Shown: piece after piece, positions 25,018 through 36,198 of the stretch
Numbering within the stretch: position 1 is the first letter of the stretch
How the letters are laid out: each line of letters opens with the position of its first letter
Assembly: GCA_013399695.1 (NCBI GenBank)
Contig: VXAU01002309.1
Location: 654,847-718,846, forward strand
Source of the DNA: Formicarius rufipectus
Taxonomy: Eukaryota; Chordata; Aves; Passeriformes; Formicariidae
Length of the DNA: 64,000 bases
Direction: 5' to 3'
The notes under the pieces: generated by a model
Told to the model about the DNA's origin: nothing
Databases searched by the model: none
The model's input: the letters and a program-made list of their open reading frames with translations, nothing else
Made by a program: the position numbers and the translations under genes

Positions 25018-25104
<87 letters not shown>
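25018..25104 (-). repeat. (CAT)29 microsatellite, the (ATG)n tail of an RTE element
   Basis: Twenty-nine perfect uninterrupted CAT units, ATG on the minus strand. The tract starts exactly where the short RTE 3' UTR ends, so it is the element's own microsatellite tail, expanded after or during insertion. A minus-strand frame through it gives a long run of methionines, which is an artefact. Confidence 0.95.
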
Positions 25105-25440
25105 GGCTAGACTTCGCGAACGAAGATTTGGGAGGGTTTTACCCACGCTTGCTGCAAGCGCGCTGATGGCTGATAAGGCCAATGCGAGATAGGCAAGTCC
25201 GGTTGCAAAAGGCACAGCAGAAAGTCTCCGTAGGTGGTACTATCAGGGCACGGTTCTTTCGACGTTGTCTTTTCTCCTCCAGGCTGATTCTGCGTGCTGT
25301 TTCAAAGGAGACAGCAGCGTTATAGATTGTGTCTCCACGACTCCCGATTGGAGCAAGCATAGGGTGTGTCAAAAACGCAGATTCGCAGCCTACAACAGCA
25401 ATGTAGCTGTAAGATGACAAAGACTGCAAACATTGCCATC
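25018..25440 (-). mobile_element. 3' end of an RTE-clade LINE (AviRTE-like), with reverse-transcriptase C-terminal zinc finger
   Basis: The minus-strand frame 25429-25139 ends in the hallmark RTE carboxy terminus. It has a basic helix (SFETARR, then EEKRQRRKNRA), a spacer, then CAFCNRTCLSRIGLISHQ with a closing RAC: C72-x2-C75 and H88-x3-C92 of a 96-residue frame. A stop at 25139-25141, a 3' UTR of only about 34 bases and an (ATG)29 tail follow, which is classic RTE architecture. The upstream motif NRESWRHN (compare the usual DR..WR block) lies in another frame around 25330-25350, so the copy is frameshifted, and a stop sits just upstream of 25430. No endonuclease or polymerase core is visible, so the copy is strongly 5'-truncated and inactive. 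CpG density is high from about 24860 to 25590, so related sequence may extend on both sides. Assignment to AviRTE specifically is from memory; the RTE clade is firm. Confidence 0.88.
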
Positions 25441-27035
25441 ACGGGCAAGCATGGGAGGCTGAGGAGTAACTAGGTTTGTGGTTAGAGTGTCTTCTGAATT
25501 GAGAGTGAAATGCCACTCCAAACGCAGGCAAAGCCCTGGACCGCCGTGGGCTGTAACTATCTCAGGAAATGGCAGGTTTGCAGGTGCGCTTTGTCTTCTA
25601 GTTGTACCTGTAATGCTGGATCCTACAAAAGGTACATTGTGATGGAGAAGCTACCTGAACATGAAAATCTTTTATGGTGCATCCATGTCTTTTAGGGATG
25701 AATGCCCAGTTAATGATTTTCAAAGAGTCCAGCCAAAACTGTATAGAGTGTAGAACGTATTAAGCAGTGCTTATCAGGGTGGAAAGTTACTCTGCAGTTC
25801 ATAAGTGAAGTGATATCCTGAATGTACAATGTGTTTAACAGCCATATAACCTGTGATAAGAACTTTGCTGCACTGTTATGTCATCCGTGTTTCGCATGGT
25901 TTTCAGAAGATGATGTGGTCACAAAACTCTGGTCTGCAAGACCACACTGGTTGACACAGTATTGGCAGATTTTTTCTGTTGCTTTTTCAGGATAAAATTG
26001 CATTGATCAAAGCTGAAAAATTTGAGAATGCCTCCCAGGCAGTTGCTATGTTATTTAGAGAGAGTGTGAACCAAAAGAAGACACCAAAAACTAGTAATAA
26101 CTATGTAACTTCACCACATAACAGATGCTCACTTTTCATATTATTGCCTTGTGTGCTTCTAGAGAGGGGAGCATTTCCTCTTAAAATTTGTCATTCCTGA
26201 AGGTCACTGCCAAATAGCTTCAAATATGAGAAATAATGAGCACGGGGTCCTAGAGGTACTGCCAGCTCTGAGTGCCTCAGTTTCTGAGATGCTGGCTTGA
26301 GGTCCTACACTGCTCCCTGGCACGTGAGGGGTGCATCTTACTTTCTGTGATGTTATTAAAAAATAGCTCAGTGCATGTGAATCCGAGAGCCAAAGTACCT
26401 AAAGCCACTGTCTCTTCTGACAACTTCAATAGCATCAATGTACACGATCAATCCAAATATTGATATTAAATGCTCTTTTGACACATTAGGAATATAATAA
26501 GCATAGTTTCCTGACGTTCTCAATTTAAAAAACAAAAGCCACCCTCAGAGGCAGCTGGAACTGAAAAATTGTAACACTTCAGTGATGCCTGGCAATATGA
26601 AAGTAAAACTAAACTGAAAAACTCTGGTCTTCTAATTCTGACAAAAACAACTGGTGATTGAAGGTACACAGATGTCTGAAATTCTTCCAGTTACAGTAAT
26701 CGGATTTTAAAGATACTTTTCTTTTCAGATATATGATATTTGTCTTGACAGAGTCTTACTCAACAGTTTCTTTGTTTCATGAGTTTCCCCTTGGTGCTTT
26801 GAAAAGAAAGCAAGTTTGTTCTTTTCATCTGTAACCATTCCCTCAGTAGCTGTCATTTATTATGTAGAAAAAAGGATTGTGTTGTATTTCTCTATGCATT
26901 TGGCTTTGCATGCAGCTATATTTTTCTTTCAGTAAATGTATCTCGGGGCTTGGGGAATTGTTTTGATGAAAGGGCTGCTTTTTAAGCCAAAATATCTTTA
27001 TGTCTCAAAGACCTTCAGTTCTTGAGGACTAGATT

Positions 27036-27050
27036 AAAAAAAAAAAAAAN
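27036..27050. repeat. Poly-A run ending in an N
   Basis: Fourteen A followed by a single unresolved base. Confidence 0.85.
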
Positions 27051-27296
27051 ATCGTCTTAATAAATGTTAGCTTTTAGACATCTGTTTTCCAGATATAATC
27101 TGTAACTCTAGGTATATTGGTAGCTTTGCATGTGCATCTCTTTAGCACCTCTAGGTGCATCACAGTAAGAGTAACAACAGCCAATATGCTGACAATAGAA
27201 GGAAAAATGTTACCATTAGCTATCTAACTCCTGCCTTTTAAGAATGTTATTTTGAAAATTATCTCTAGGACATCAATCCCTGTTTTTGTCTCACAG

Positions 27297-27572
27297 ATCA
27301 AGCCTGCCGACAAATGCTCTGGTCTTTCCAACCTAGAGAAATCAGATCTGTTTCTCCTGCTTTCCATGAGACTACTTGAAATAGACCTGAATCCCTCATG
27401 GCAAAGCCTGCCCACTCTCAAGAATCAAACCATTGGGAAGCAGTCAGGTGCTATAGCTTTCCTGCACTTCAGCCTGCAACTCCTTAATAAGCGAATAATC
27501 CTTGCAGCAGTGGATAGAGCCCAGGTATCTTGTAACCTGGAAGGGTATTCAGGCAGGCTACGCAGGGTTCAG
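27297..27572 (+). other. Candidate 276-bp exon with fully open frame
   Basis: A good acceptor (CCCTGTTTTTGTCTCACAG) ends at 27296 and a strong donor (TTCAG|GTAAGTT) starts at 27573. Between them one frame is open for exactly 92 codons, starting and ending in phase 0. The putative peptide begins IKPADKCSGL and has a leucine-rich middle and a basic end (RLRRVQ). I recognise no family. Low-complexity bias is absent. Other plus-strand candidates (17750-17933, 36099-36198, 53770-53815) have phases that do not join to it directly, so there is no coherent multi-exon model. It may be a lncRNA exon, a lineage-specific exon, or chance. Confidence 0.25.
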
Positions 27573-29629
27573 GTAAGTTACATGTTTCTGTGTGTGCTCT
27601 TACAGAGTGCCAAAGGAGGCATTCACAACATCCTCCATGTCCACTTTAACAAGCTTGTTACTGAGTAGTAGTAAGACGCTTTGGGAACGGAGAGATGTTC
27701 ATTTTCCCCACCTAGAAGATTTGAAAGTAATCTAAATTGTAGTCCGCAGATTTCCACTTCACACTTTTAGCAATAATATGTGGGAGGTACTCCCTCTCAG
27801 CAGCTCCTCTTATCTTTCAAGGACAAGAGGAGGTCCTACTGCATTGTCTTTAAGACCATTTTCACATGCTTAATCCTTCTTCAAGGTTTAGAGAAACACA
27901 TCTAGCCTCTTTTTGTCTTTTTATTTGCGTGTTCAGCACTATTCTGAAGCTTGTGTGTACAAGACTTAAGTATTTAACTGTAGGCAACAGATTCTGCTGC
28001 AGAAGGCAGAAGTTATCAGGTGCTATCACACCACTTGTAAAATGTTTATTGGCATTAACACATTTGCGTTTTGTTTTGTTTGTACTTTTGTCTGTAAATC
28101 CACTTATCTGCAAAAAAATTCTTAGTTTCAAAGGAAAACAAAACCCCACATTGTTTCACATGACAGCTCACTGTTACGGATTTCTTAATTAGAAGGTTCA
28201 TTTATTTTCAGTTCCTTAAAAGTGTAATTTCTAATTTATAGAAGTCCTATGAGCCTTCCTTCTTCCAGACTCACGTGCTTTTTATAGATACTATATGGGA
28301 TGACTTCCACCCCACAAACCCACCCGAGCTCTCAATCAGAAAAAATATAGGGTTTTTTCCCTACAAAATTATTTTCCCAATTTATTCAAAACTACAAGGG
28401 AATGTTAAAGCCAGTGATGTCTTTGCCGGTAAGGCTCCAAAATAACTTTGAAGCAGTGTGACTGTTATGAGCATAAGCAGAGGGTTTTTTTTGTTTGTTT
28501 GTTTTAATGGTAATGTCAATATAGTGTGATACAATATATAGCCATACAAAATCTTTGTGCAGCTGCACTGCTGATTTGGAAATAATTATCTTTCTATTAA
28601 TGCAAATGAAAGAAAATGTTAATTTATCACACTTGTCTCAGAGAGTACATTATCAAAACTCTTTTAGAACATCCTGAACTGACTATTCAGAGGGGTGAAA
28701 AGATTTCACAAAATGGAAACCGTATAATTAGATACAGAGAAAGTAGACTGCATTAAGATAGGAGACACTGATGAGTCCTATAATGTGGGAATTGCATTAA
28801 ATTACCTTAAGTTAATACCTTACCTGTATTAACTAACATTATAGTACAATTTAAAGAATTCATGATTTTACCATAGAGTTCTTAGCCAATTATAACCTCT
28901 TTGTGCAAAGAGGAAAATTCTACATAAAAGGTTTTCTGGAAGTTCTAGACAGAAAAATAAGTGTTATTTATAAATTGCAAAGGAATGCAACATCTACAAT
29001 GCTAGGATGAGAACAAAGTTGCTCAATGCGTTACTTATTCTGACACTTTAGGTGTCTTGTCTCATCTCTGGCTTCTTGGGATAGACAAACCATTCCCTAT
29101 AGAGTAGCTGGAGGAAGAAACAAGATTTTCTTTAGGAAATGTGGGTTTGGGTCAGAAACATGTCTTTACAGAGAAATTACATACAAGACTAACACTTAAC
29201 AATCCTCAAAAGCACAGTCTTGGCTGGCCATGAAATTACTCATGGTGGGGACACAAACTGGCAAAGGGAGGAACTCTTTAGGAGTGGAGAAGTCAAGAAA
29301 GCTTCAGTTCACCTTTCTGTTCCATGCAGTCCTGCTGGTGACATGGCCCTGACCCTGACCAGGTGGCAGAAGAGGCACTACACCCACTCCTGCAATTTGC
29401 ATCTTCCCTGTTGTCATACAGCCCTGGACTCCCTGACCATATTATACCATGTCTTATGGCTCCCTTGTTGGATGAGCTTGAATTTGATTTTGGGTCACAC
29501 TCAGCTGTGTTACAGACATAGTCTTTAGCAGTCTATATATGGTCTTATGCACACATATATTAAAGAGCTTGTTGTATCTTTAGTGTTGTTATTCTTTAAT
29601 TGCCTGTTGGATTGTTTTTATGATTTTGT

Positions 29630-29668
29630 CACACAATGCAACAGTCCTGTGCACACAATGCAACAGTC
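29630..29668. repeat. 17-bp direct duplication, 5-bp spacer
   Basis: CACACAATGCAACAGTC occurs perfectly at 29630-29646 and 29652-29668, a local 22-bp-period duplication. Confidence 0.9.
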
Positions 29669-31205
29669 AAATTTGTGTCCTATGAAGCATGGAACTACCT
29701 ATCTTCAAAATGAGCTGAAACAATGATTAAAGATGGGCAATAAACAAATTAAAATCAAACTCCAATAGAGGAGAGCAAGTCCAGTTGTTCCTTCTAAATA
29801 GAACCTTTGAAGACCAAATGGAGCTAGAACAGCATTAGACTATACAAAATGTGCTCTTTTCAAACACAGTGCTTTTTTACTGATTTTGTTCACTCTTTTG
29901 TTTGTCATCAGGTACTGTATATTACCAGAAGCTGGATTCTGGGGAAATTGAGAGCATTCTTCCATTCTAGTGAGCAAAACTCTTTTACCTTATGTATCTG
30001 ACCACTTGCTAGTCAGAAATGAGCTTTATCTGTCTTGCACAACAGGACAAAATTAAACAGAAGTTTTGTCTACTGTGTTTGGCCCAAATTTGGCTATTTT
30101 TCTGATTACTACTATCTATGTAAAAAGGAACACTTTTCTCCTATCTCTTTGATTGTCAGCAAAATAATTTGAACCTCTGAGTTAAGTTGCTAGATGATCA
30201 ACATATTAAAAGTTAAAATAATTTTTAAAATAGAGAGAAAAAAATTTAATTTCTAGTTCAGATATTATGGAAAACTCATGAAAAGTAAAATAAATCGTTT
30301 TCCAGCTGTTGATGTCCTCAGGGAACACCCTTGAGAGTTTCTTTGAAATGAGAGCTATTTTAATTACCTTCAGTAATGTTGAAGCAACATTCAGAAAGGA
30401 GGAGAGCATGGTTTTAAATTTTGATATTGACTTGCCCCATTAATTTACTACATCTATGGTACTTGAATAGACCTGTGATGGATGTACAAATGACTGACTG
30501 CCTCACTGCGTATTTGTAAAGCAGATGATTGATGTATCACATAATTTCTTTGAGCCATGTAACTGATTTATATGCTCTGTGCTATATAGACATTCTCTTT
30601 GTCAGTTGGGACTGTAAAACCCGCTACAGGCAATTGTCTGCTATTCAATCTTTCCCATTCACTGAAATTACACATAATTTTAGCCTGTGCATTTGCAAAC
30701 TGTGCTTTGCCATTTCCATTTGAAAATGCCTTTGTGTTAAACATTTTTGACTTGTCTAAATAAATATTATCGATAATAACCCTATATCAATCCATTACAA
30801 AACCATGAAACTACGTACTGCATTTAGATTTAATCCTTGAAACAAAGCTTGTTCCCACCTTACTCTCATGTTGCTTTCAAAGTTGATTTACACAGCTGTT
30901 GAGAAATCTGAGCAAATGAGAAAACTAGGATTGCTTTTCATTTTGCTAAAGCTATAGGATCTGGAGTAAAATCCTGTTTGAATCCTTGGTCTTTGAATAT
31001 ACAAACAATCAAATTCCTAAAGCACAGACACTTCTTGGCAGATAAATAAGCCTGTGCTTATGGATGGAGGTGAGTATTCAAATGTACTCAATTCCAAATT
31101 CCATCAAACCCCCATTAGTGACACATTTATATCATTAGCTAAAAGAGATTTACTGTAGTCAACTAGAAACAACTGTTTAGGAAATAGCTGTAAACTCTGC
31201 TGGTG

Positions 31206-31231
31206 AAAAAATATATATATTTTTTTTTTTT
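31206..31231. repeat. A/AT/T low-complexity run
   Basis: A-run, (AT)5 and a T-run in succession, self-complementary. Confidence 0.8.
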
Positions 31232-31605
31232 CATTCAAGACTGTCAACTCTTGGGATTAAGCTATAACTTTGACATGTGAAGATCCAGAAAATACAGACT
31301 TTCTACATCCAGAAGGTGCTAAATGAGAAGTACAGAATTTCTTCTTTACTGTTCTAATTACTCATCTTGAGCCACTTGCTTCTCTAAAACTCTCTTTAAT
31401 CTTTAGATAGTGCTCTATATACATTTCTGGAGCAGAACATGATGACTGGGTTTACTTGTATATAAAAAATAATCAAACAGAAGCTGTGGACTTCCAGTGG
31501 TTGTAAATTCTCATGCTGACTTACAAGTAGTATAGAACTATTTCCTTTACTGGTTTTAACATCTTCCTTTGGATTATGTTGCCAGCATCCTGGTCAATAT
31601 AATAA

Positions 31606-31677
31606 TATAATAACATAACATAACATAACATAACATAACATAACATAACATAACATAACATAACATAACATAACATN
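31606..31677. repeat. (TAACA)n pentanucleotide microsatellite, ends in an N
   Basis: About 13 perfect TAACA units follow a short AATAT lead-in. The tract ends at an N (31677), so the true length may be under-assembled. A minus-strand frame of repeated LCYVM residues across it is an artefact. Confidence 0.95.
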
Positions 31678-34600
31678 TCTCTGTGGCACCCAGGGCTGCC
31701 TTTTAGAATAATAACAGACCTTGAAGTGTGCACTATGTAGTTATAATCATTTCATCAAAGTACTTTACTGTGTTTCTGTCTCTATCAAGTGTAATCTTGC
31801 CACCAGGTTGTTAATTTGCCTAGGTTTATTAAAGCCTCTCACAGTCCTCTCCAGATTTGTTTTCACTGAACAATTCTGTTACCCAAACTTTCTTCTTTTT
31901 TTTCATCATCTTTTTCTGAATTGTCTTGTATTGCAGCACTTTTCACATATTGGTTCCAGGAGTACTTGTGCCATACTGAGCTTTTGGGATTTTCATTTCC
32001 TCTGTTGTGTGTGTGCATATGTTTGTGTATTAACTAGCACTTAGCAGAGTGTATATCACAGGGTGCCTCATTACCAAAGCAGATCAATAGATGTAGGAAG
32101 GGTTGTTATCCAAAATGTGTGAGAAAATCAGCTTTCCCTAAAAAGACCACTCAGATTTGTCACCAAATTCTTTCTTTATGGAGACCTAGTAAGATTTTTT
32201 TTTCTATGTCCACATTTTCTTAGTCCATTAAAAAGCATTTATATTTACAATGCTCCCTTTATGAAATGTATCTCATCTGAAGCATATTCTTACCCTGATC
32301 CAAATGCAGGTTTCTAGAAGCTGTATGTTATTTGTAGGAGAGATTTGTAAGTAGAACTCTCATGTAGGTTTTTTTCAGTATTCCTGATCTCTGAAGCAAG
32401 ACTTGAAATATGGGAAAGTACTGAGATGTGACCAAAATCGAGAGCTCTTCTATACACAGGAGCTTTGAATGACTTTCAATAGTAAAATAAATTCCTCCTG
32501 TTGATCTAATAACACGATCCAAAAAGTGTCTGTGAGAGTAATTAACTTCCACTAAGCTGCAAAGAACTTGTCCAAAAAGGCAGCAGCATTGAGTTCCCCG
32601 CAACCCTAAGCATGATTTTCCTGATGCTTCTTCACAGAAGACACTATAGACAGATGGACTACCGTGAGTGTAGAAAGACAGGGCAACTGCTTCAGCAGTC
32701 TCTGCATCTTTTCCACCACCTGCCCATCTGAAGTGATAAGAGAGGGTGAAGAGACCAAAACCCACAATATATGTGGGGACACATCTCTTCTGTGGCTGAT
32801 GGGGCTAAATGTCCTGCTCAGCACCTCTGAGCCCCCACCACGAAGTGGTGACTGTACTGAGTGCATAGAGATGCTCCTGGTAGTTTGAAGTCATGGTGTC
32901 TAAATGGGGTATACGCATTAATTCCCTCTTTCCCTTCTCCAGTCCCTTAGCTAGGGGCAGCACAGGGGTTTTGTGTAGCTCTTTAAATTAAAGACAACTC
33001 TAGACATTCAAGGTTTTAGTTTACTAGATAGAGATGTGTCTGTAGTGCTTCAGGACAAATGTCAGCTGATGGATAGGGCAGCAGGAGGTTTTTAGACAAC
33101 GAGGAAAGAACAGAAGAAGCCTTGAACCTATCTCTCGGCTATGAGATAAAAAGAAAGATATTTTGGGCTCACTTACAAGGTCGTATCTTTTGTTTATTTA
33201 TAGAAAGATTTGAAACAAGGGCATAACAATACAGTGGAAGTGGAATACACAGGTCATGCAGAGTATGAAAGAATTTTTTTTGTGTGTGTCCATACACATG
33301 ATTTGTGTCTTAATAACCCAGCCTGGTAAACAGTCACCTGAGAGATTTAAATCACACCCAGTTTTCACCATGTTTGTCTCTCCCTATTTAGTAGACTGCA
33401 ATGTAACTCTAAAAGGTGGGTTGCCTGCTCTTTGAAAACCACCTTATTTACACAAGATATTAATTACACAGCATGGTAATTTATTTTGAAAGGAAATTTA
33501 CTCTCTTCATCAAGCCAGTGAGTTTTGTGCAACCTGAACTATGTAGATAAACATGGAAAAGTGAGGACTGGTTATTGTAAATCATTGCTCTGGCAGTGGT
33601 CCAAAGTCCTAAGAGCTTCAGCTGTTACGCTAGTGGAGTAGATATAAGCTTCCATATAAGTAAGCCACATCAGTTACAAAAAACAATAATATACCTATGT
33701 AAGTCAGCCATGTGAAAATTAACATGATTTTCTGGCAATGCTTGAAAATTATCTAGTCCACTGTATAGAATGTGGAAAAAAATGTCATAAAAACACAGAC
33801 ATAATACACTGTCATACAAATAATAGCGGACATTTAATAGAGGTTACATCAGTAATCATTTTTATAAACTCCACCTGACACATGCCTTCATAGAAAAGCC
33901 TGGGGAGGTAGAAATGAAAGCATATCAAAAGAAAAAAAAATCTAATTATTTAAAATACTTTTGGTTTCAATATAATCTTTTCTATGTTAAGTCAATTTTT
34001 AAAGACTACACTGCATAATTACCATCACAGTAAACAAGCAGTAATGATTTTTTTTCTGTTGTGCTGTGTTGGAAATAAGAATGGGAACACGTGTTCCCTT
34101 GGGTGATTTGTTTTAATGAGGTTGGTTTTTATAAAACCTTTTTCAAACTGATCAGGATAGCCTGAAACCTGTCAGAGAAGGCTTATTGCCTAGATTAAGC
34201 CTTTAATAATATTTCACAGCTGATTTTTTTGTGAGTTAATTTGTCCTTGAGCAAAAGAACAGTGTCAGTAGGATCCTTGTATGTGTTGGTGTTGGACACA
34301 ACACAAAGGAACTATAATCACTATACATTATTGAAAAAGAGAGAAGGAAGAGTAATAGGGGAAAAGAAACAAGAATTAGCTAGGAGAGATGACTGGCACA
34401 TTCCAAGCTCCCTGGTGAGTTAACAGAGACTACGTTCTCTTGTTGAAATATGGAACTGTCTATTCAAGTTCATTGGTTTAAAGTGAAGGGAGTTATTTCA
34501 CATTTATGCAGCTTGTGCCATGTATAACCCTTGAAGAGAATCTCAGTCAGAAACTCTCTTTAAACCTTGAAAAGGTCAGACATGGAACTCTCTCAGCCTT

Positions 34601-35739
34601 TATTATTAAAAGCTTCCTGCCTGGTTTTACTGTAGAGAAGTAGGCAGTGACCTTACATTTAATCACATCAGGGACTCTGTGCTTTAACTTACTTAAAAGA
34701 CTCCTTATGTAGGATAGGTCTACCCAAGAAATCTTTTGCCAGACAATGATGTTTTTAAAGCAGCGTGCAAAGTATTCCTCTTGCTGCAGACTCCAGCTGC
34801 TGAGTAAGCAGCCTCTCCACTGCCTGCAGTAAGGAGACTGAGAGAGGTCCAGGGGAATCTGCACTCAGCCAAATCTATCACATAGGCATGTAAAACGTAA
34901 TAGAAATCAGTTGTGAGGCCCTACAGCTGTACAGGAGTACATGTGATTTGCAGCAAGGCAAAGGATTTGCAGAATCTGCCATCTTTAGAGCTTTCATTTT
35001 TTTAATGTTTCAACTTGAGCAAAATTAATCTTCTTAATGAAGTAAAATGGAGGAGTAATTGGCTCCTCCACTTGTACATGTTTCACCAAGATGCCTTTGC
35101 TGGGTTTAAGTGCACAGGACTTCCAATCTCTACTTGCTGCTTGAATTTCCCCATTTAAAAATGCAGCAGATGCAGCTTGAAAAAATGTTTCTTCTGTGAG
35201 CTGTGTGCTAGGACTCTGATAAATGCCTTGTCACATTTGCTCTGCTTTGTACTTGGAAAGATTCTTATTTGTTTGCTTTTATGTTTCTATAACTGTCTCC
35301 TTTTTTACACACCATTTCCAGGCAGGGATAATTCTATCAGGGATGATGGGCTCTGAGCAAAACTTTCTGTTTTGCATTTGGCTTGTCTCCACAGGGATTA
35401 GATGAAACTGAACGATGAAAGAAAGGTCCAAAGTCTGCCGCAGAAGAGCCCCTTCAAGACCATTTTATCTTAGCCCTTGCAGTTTTGCCACCTTCATATC
35501 TGTGTGCAACTGCCCAGCACCAAAAGCAGAGTAATTACATTTATAACATACTGACATGACTTGAGGCAAAACAGGGTTGCCCTTCTGCTAAAACCCCTAC
35601 TGGATCACTAATCTGTCTGGGAAAACTCCCTGAGCTGAATACTGCCTTCTAAAGAGAAAGGTAGATATGACTTGGTGGGAAGGAAAAAGGGTGATCTTGT
35701 AATTGTGAAACAGAAAGGGAAAACTTTGCAATTCTGGGT

Positions 35740-35828
35740 CCTTTTCACTATCTTGGAAAAATAATGTCACCTATCTGCACCTCAGTTTCTGTAAACAGGT
35801 AAATAGTACTTATTTCTAGTCTGTTCAA
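35740..35828 (+). repeat. Ancient MIR-like SINE relic
   Basis: 'gtcacctatctgcacctcagtttctgtaaa' continuing to 'aggtaaatagtacttatttc' matches the order of the MIR block 'gtcacttaacctctctgtgcctcagtttcctcatctgtaaaatggggataatagtacctacctc'. This is the clearest of the ancient relics. MIR-type elements are very old in amniotes. Confidence 0.5.
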
Positions 35829-36098
35829 ATACTGTGGGAGTACATCACAGCATTTTACTGAAGAGTCCTTTGTTTTTCATGATATCAAAGCTGAGGGAAG
35901 AAAGCAGAGCCAAGATGTGCACAACAGCCTTGGTCAACAGAGCTTCAGGTTATGGAGAATCCCATCTCTTCAAGGGAAGCACCATCTCATAAGTACAGAC
36001 CCATTGTAAATACAGACCTGTTATCACTGTAAAACGTGTAAACAAAGTTTGGTGGGAGGAAAGAGTGACTTACTTTGCTGTTTCTCTGGCTCTCCCAG

Positions 36099-36198
36099 GA
36101 GCAGGACTCGGCCTCCTGAGAAGCAATCCCTCGCTGGAAAGGATGGTCACTCAGGCAGGTCTGGCAGAGTGGAGGCTCGAGCTCTGAATCTCCTGGAG
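36099..36198 (+). other. Candidate 100-bp exon
   Basis: An acceptor with a long pyrimidine tract (CTGTTTCTCTGGCTCTCCCAG) ends at 36098 and a donor (TGGAG|GTAAAT) starts at 36199. One frame is open for all 33 codons (SRTRPPEKQSLAGKDGHSGR...), basic and hydrophilic, with locally raised GC content. No family recognised. Confidence 0.2.

Larger units (their letters stand above)
25441..35735. other. Non-coding stretch
   Basis: No gene is recognised apart from one exon-like segment (27297-27572). CpG-rich sequence continues to about 25590 and may be further RTE-derived or host flank. Small repeats are listed separately. The remainder is AT-rich unique sequence with open frames no longer than 145 codons and without domains. 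Confidence 0.5.

Noticed and set aside
24871..25215. Minus-strand frame with a long methionine run
   Set aside because: It is the (ATG)29 microsatellite read in frame, out of frame with the RTE protein.
31521..31733. Frame with repeated LCYVM
   Set aside because: Translation of the (TAACA)n microsatellite.
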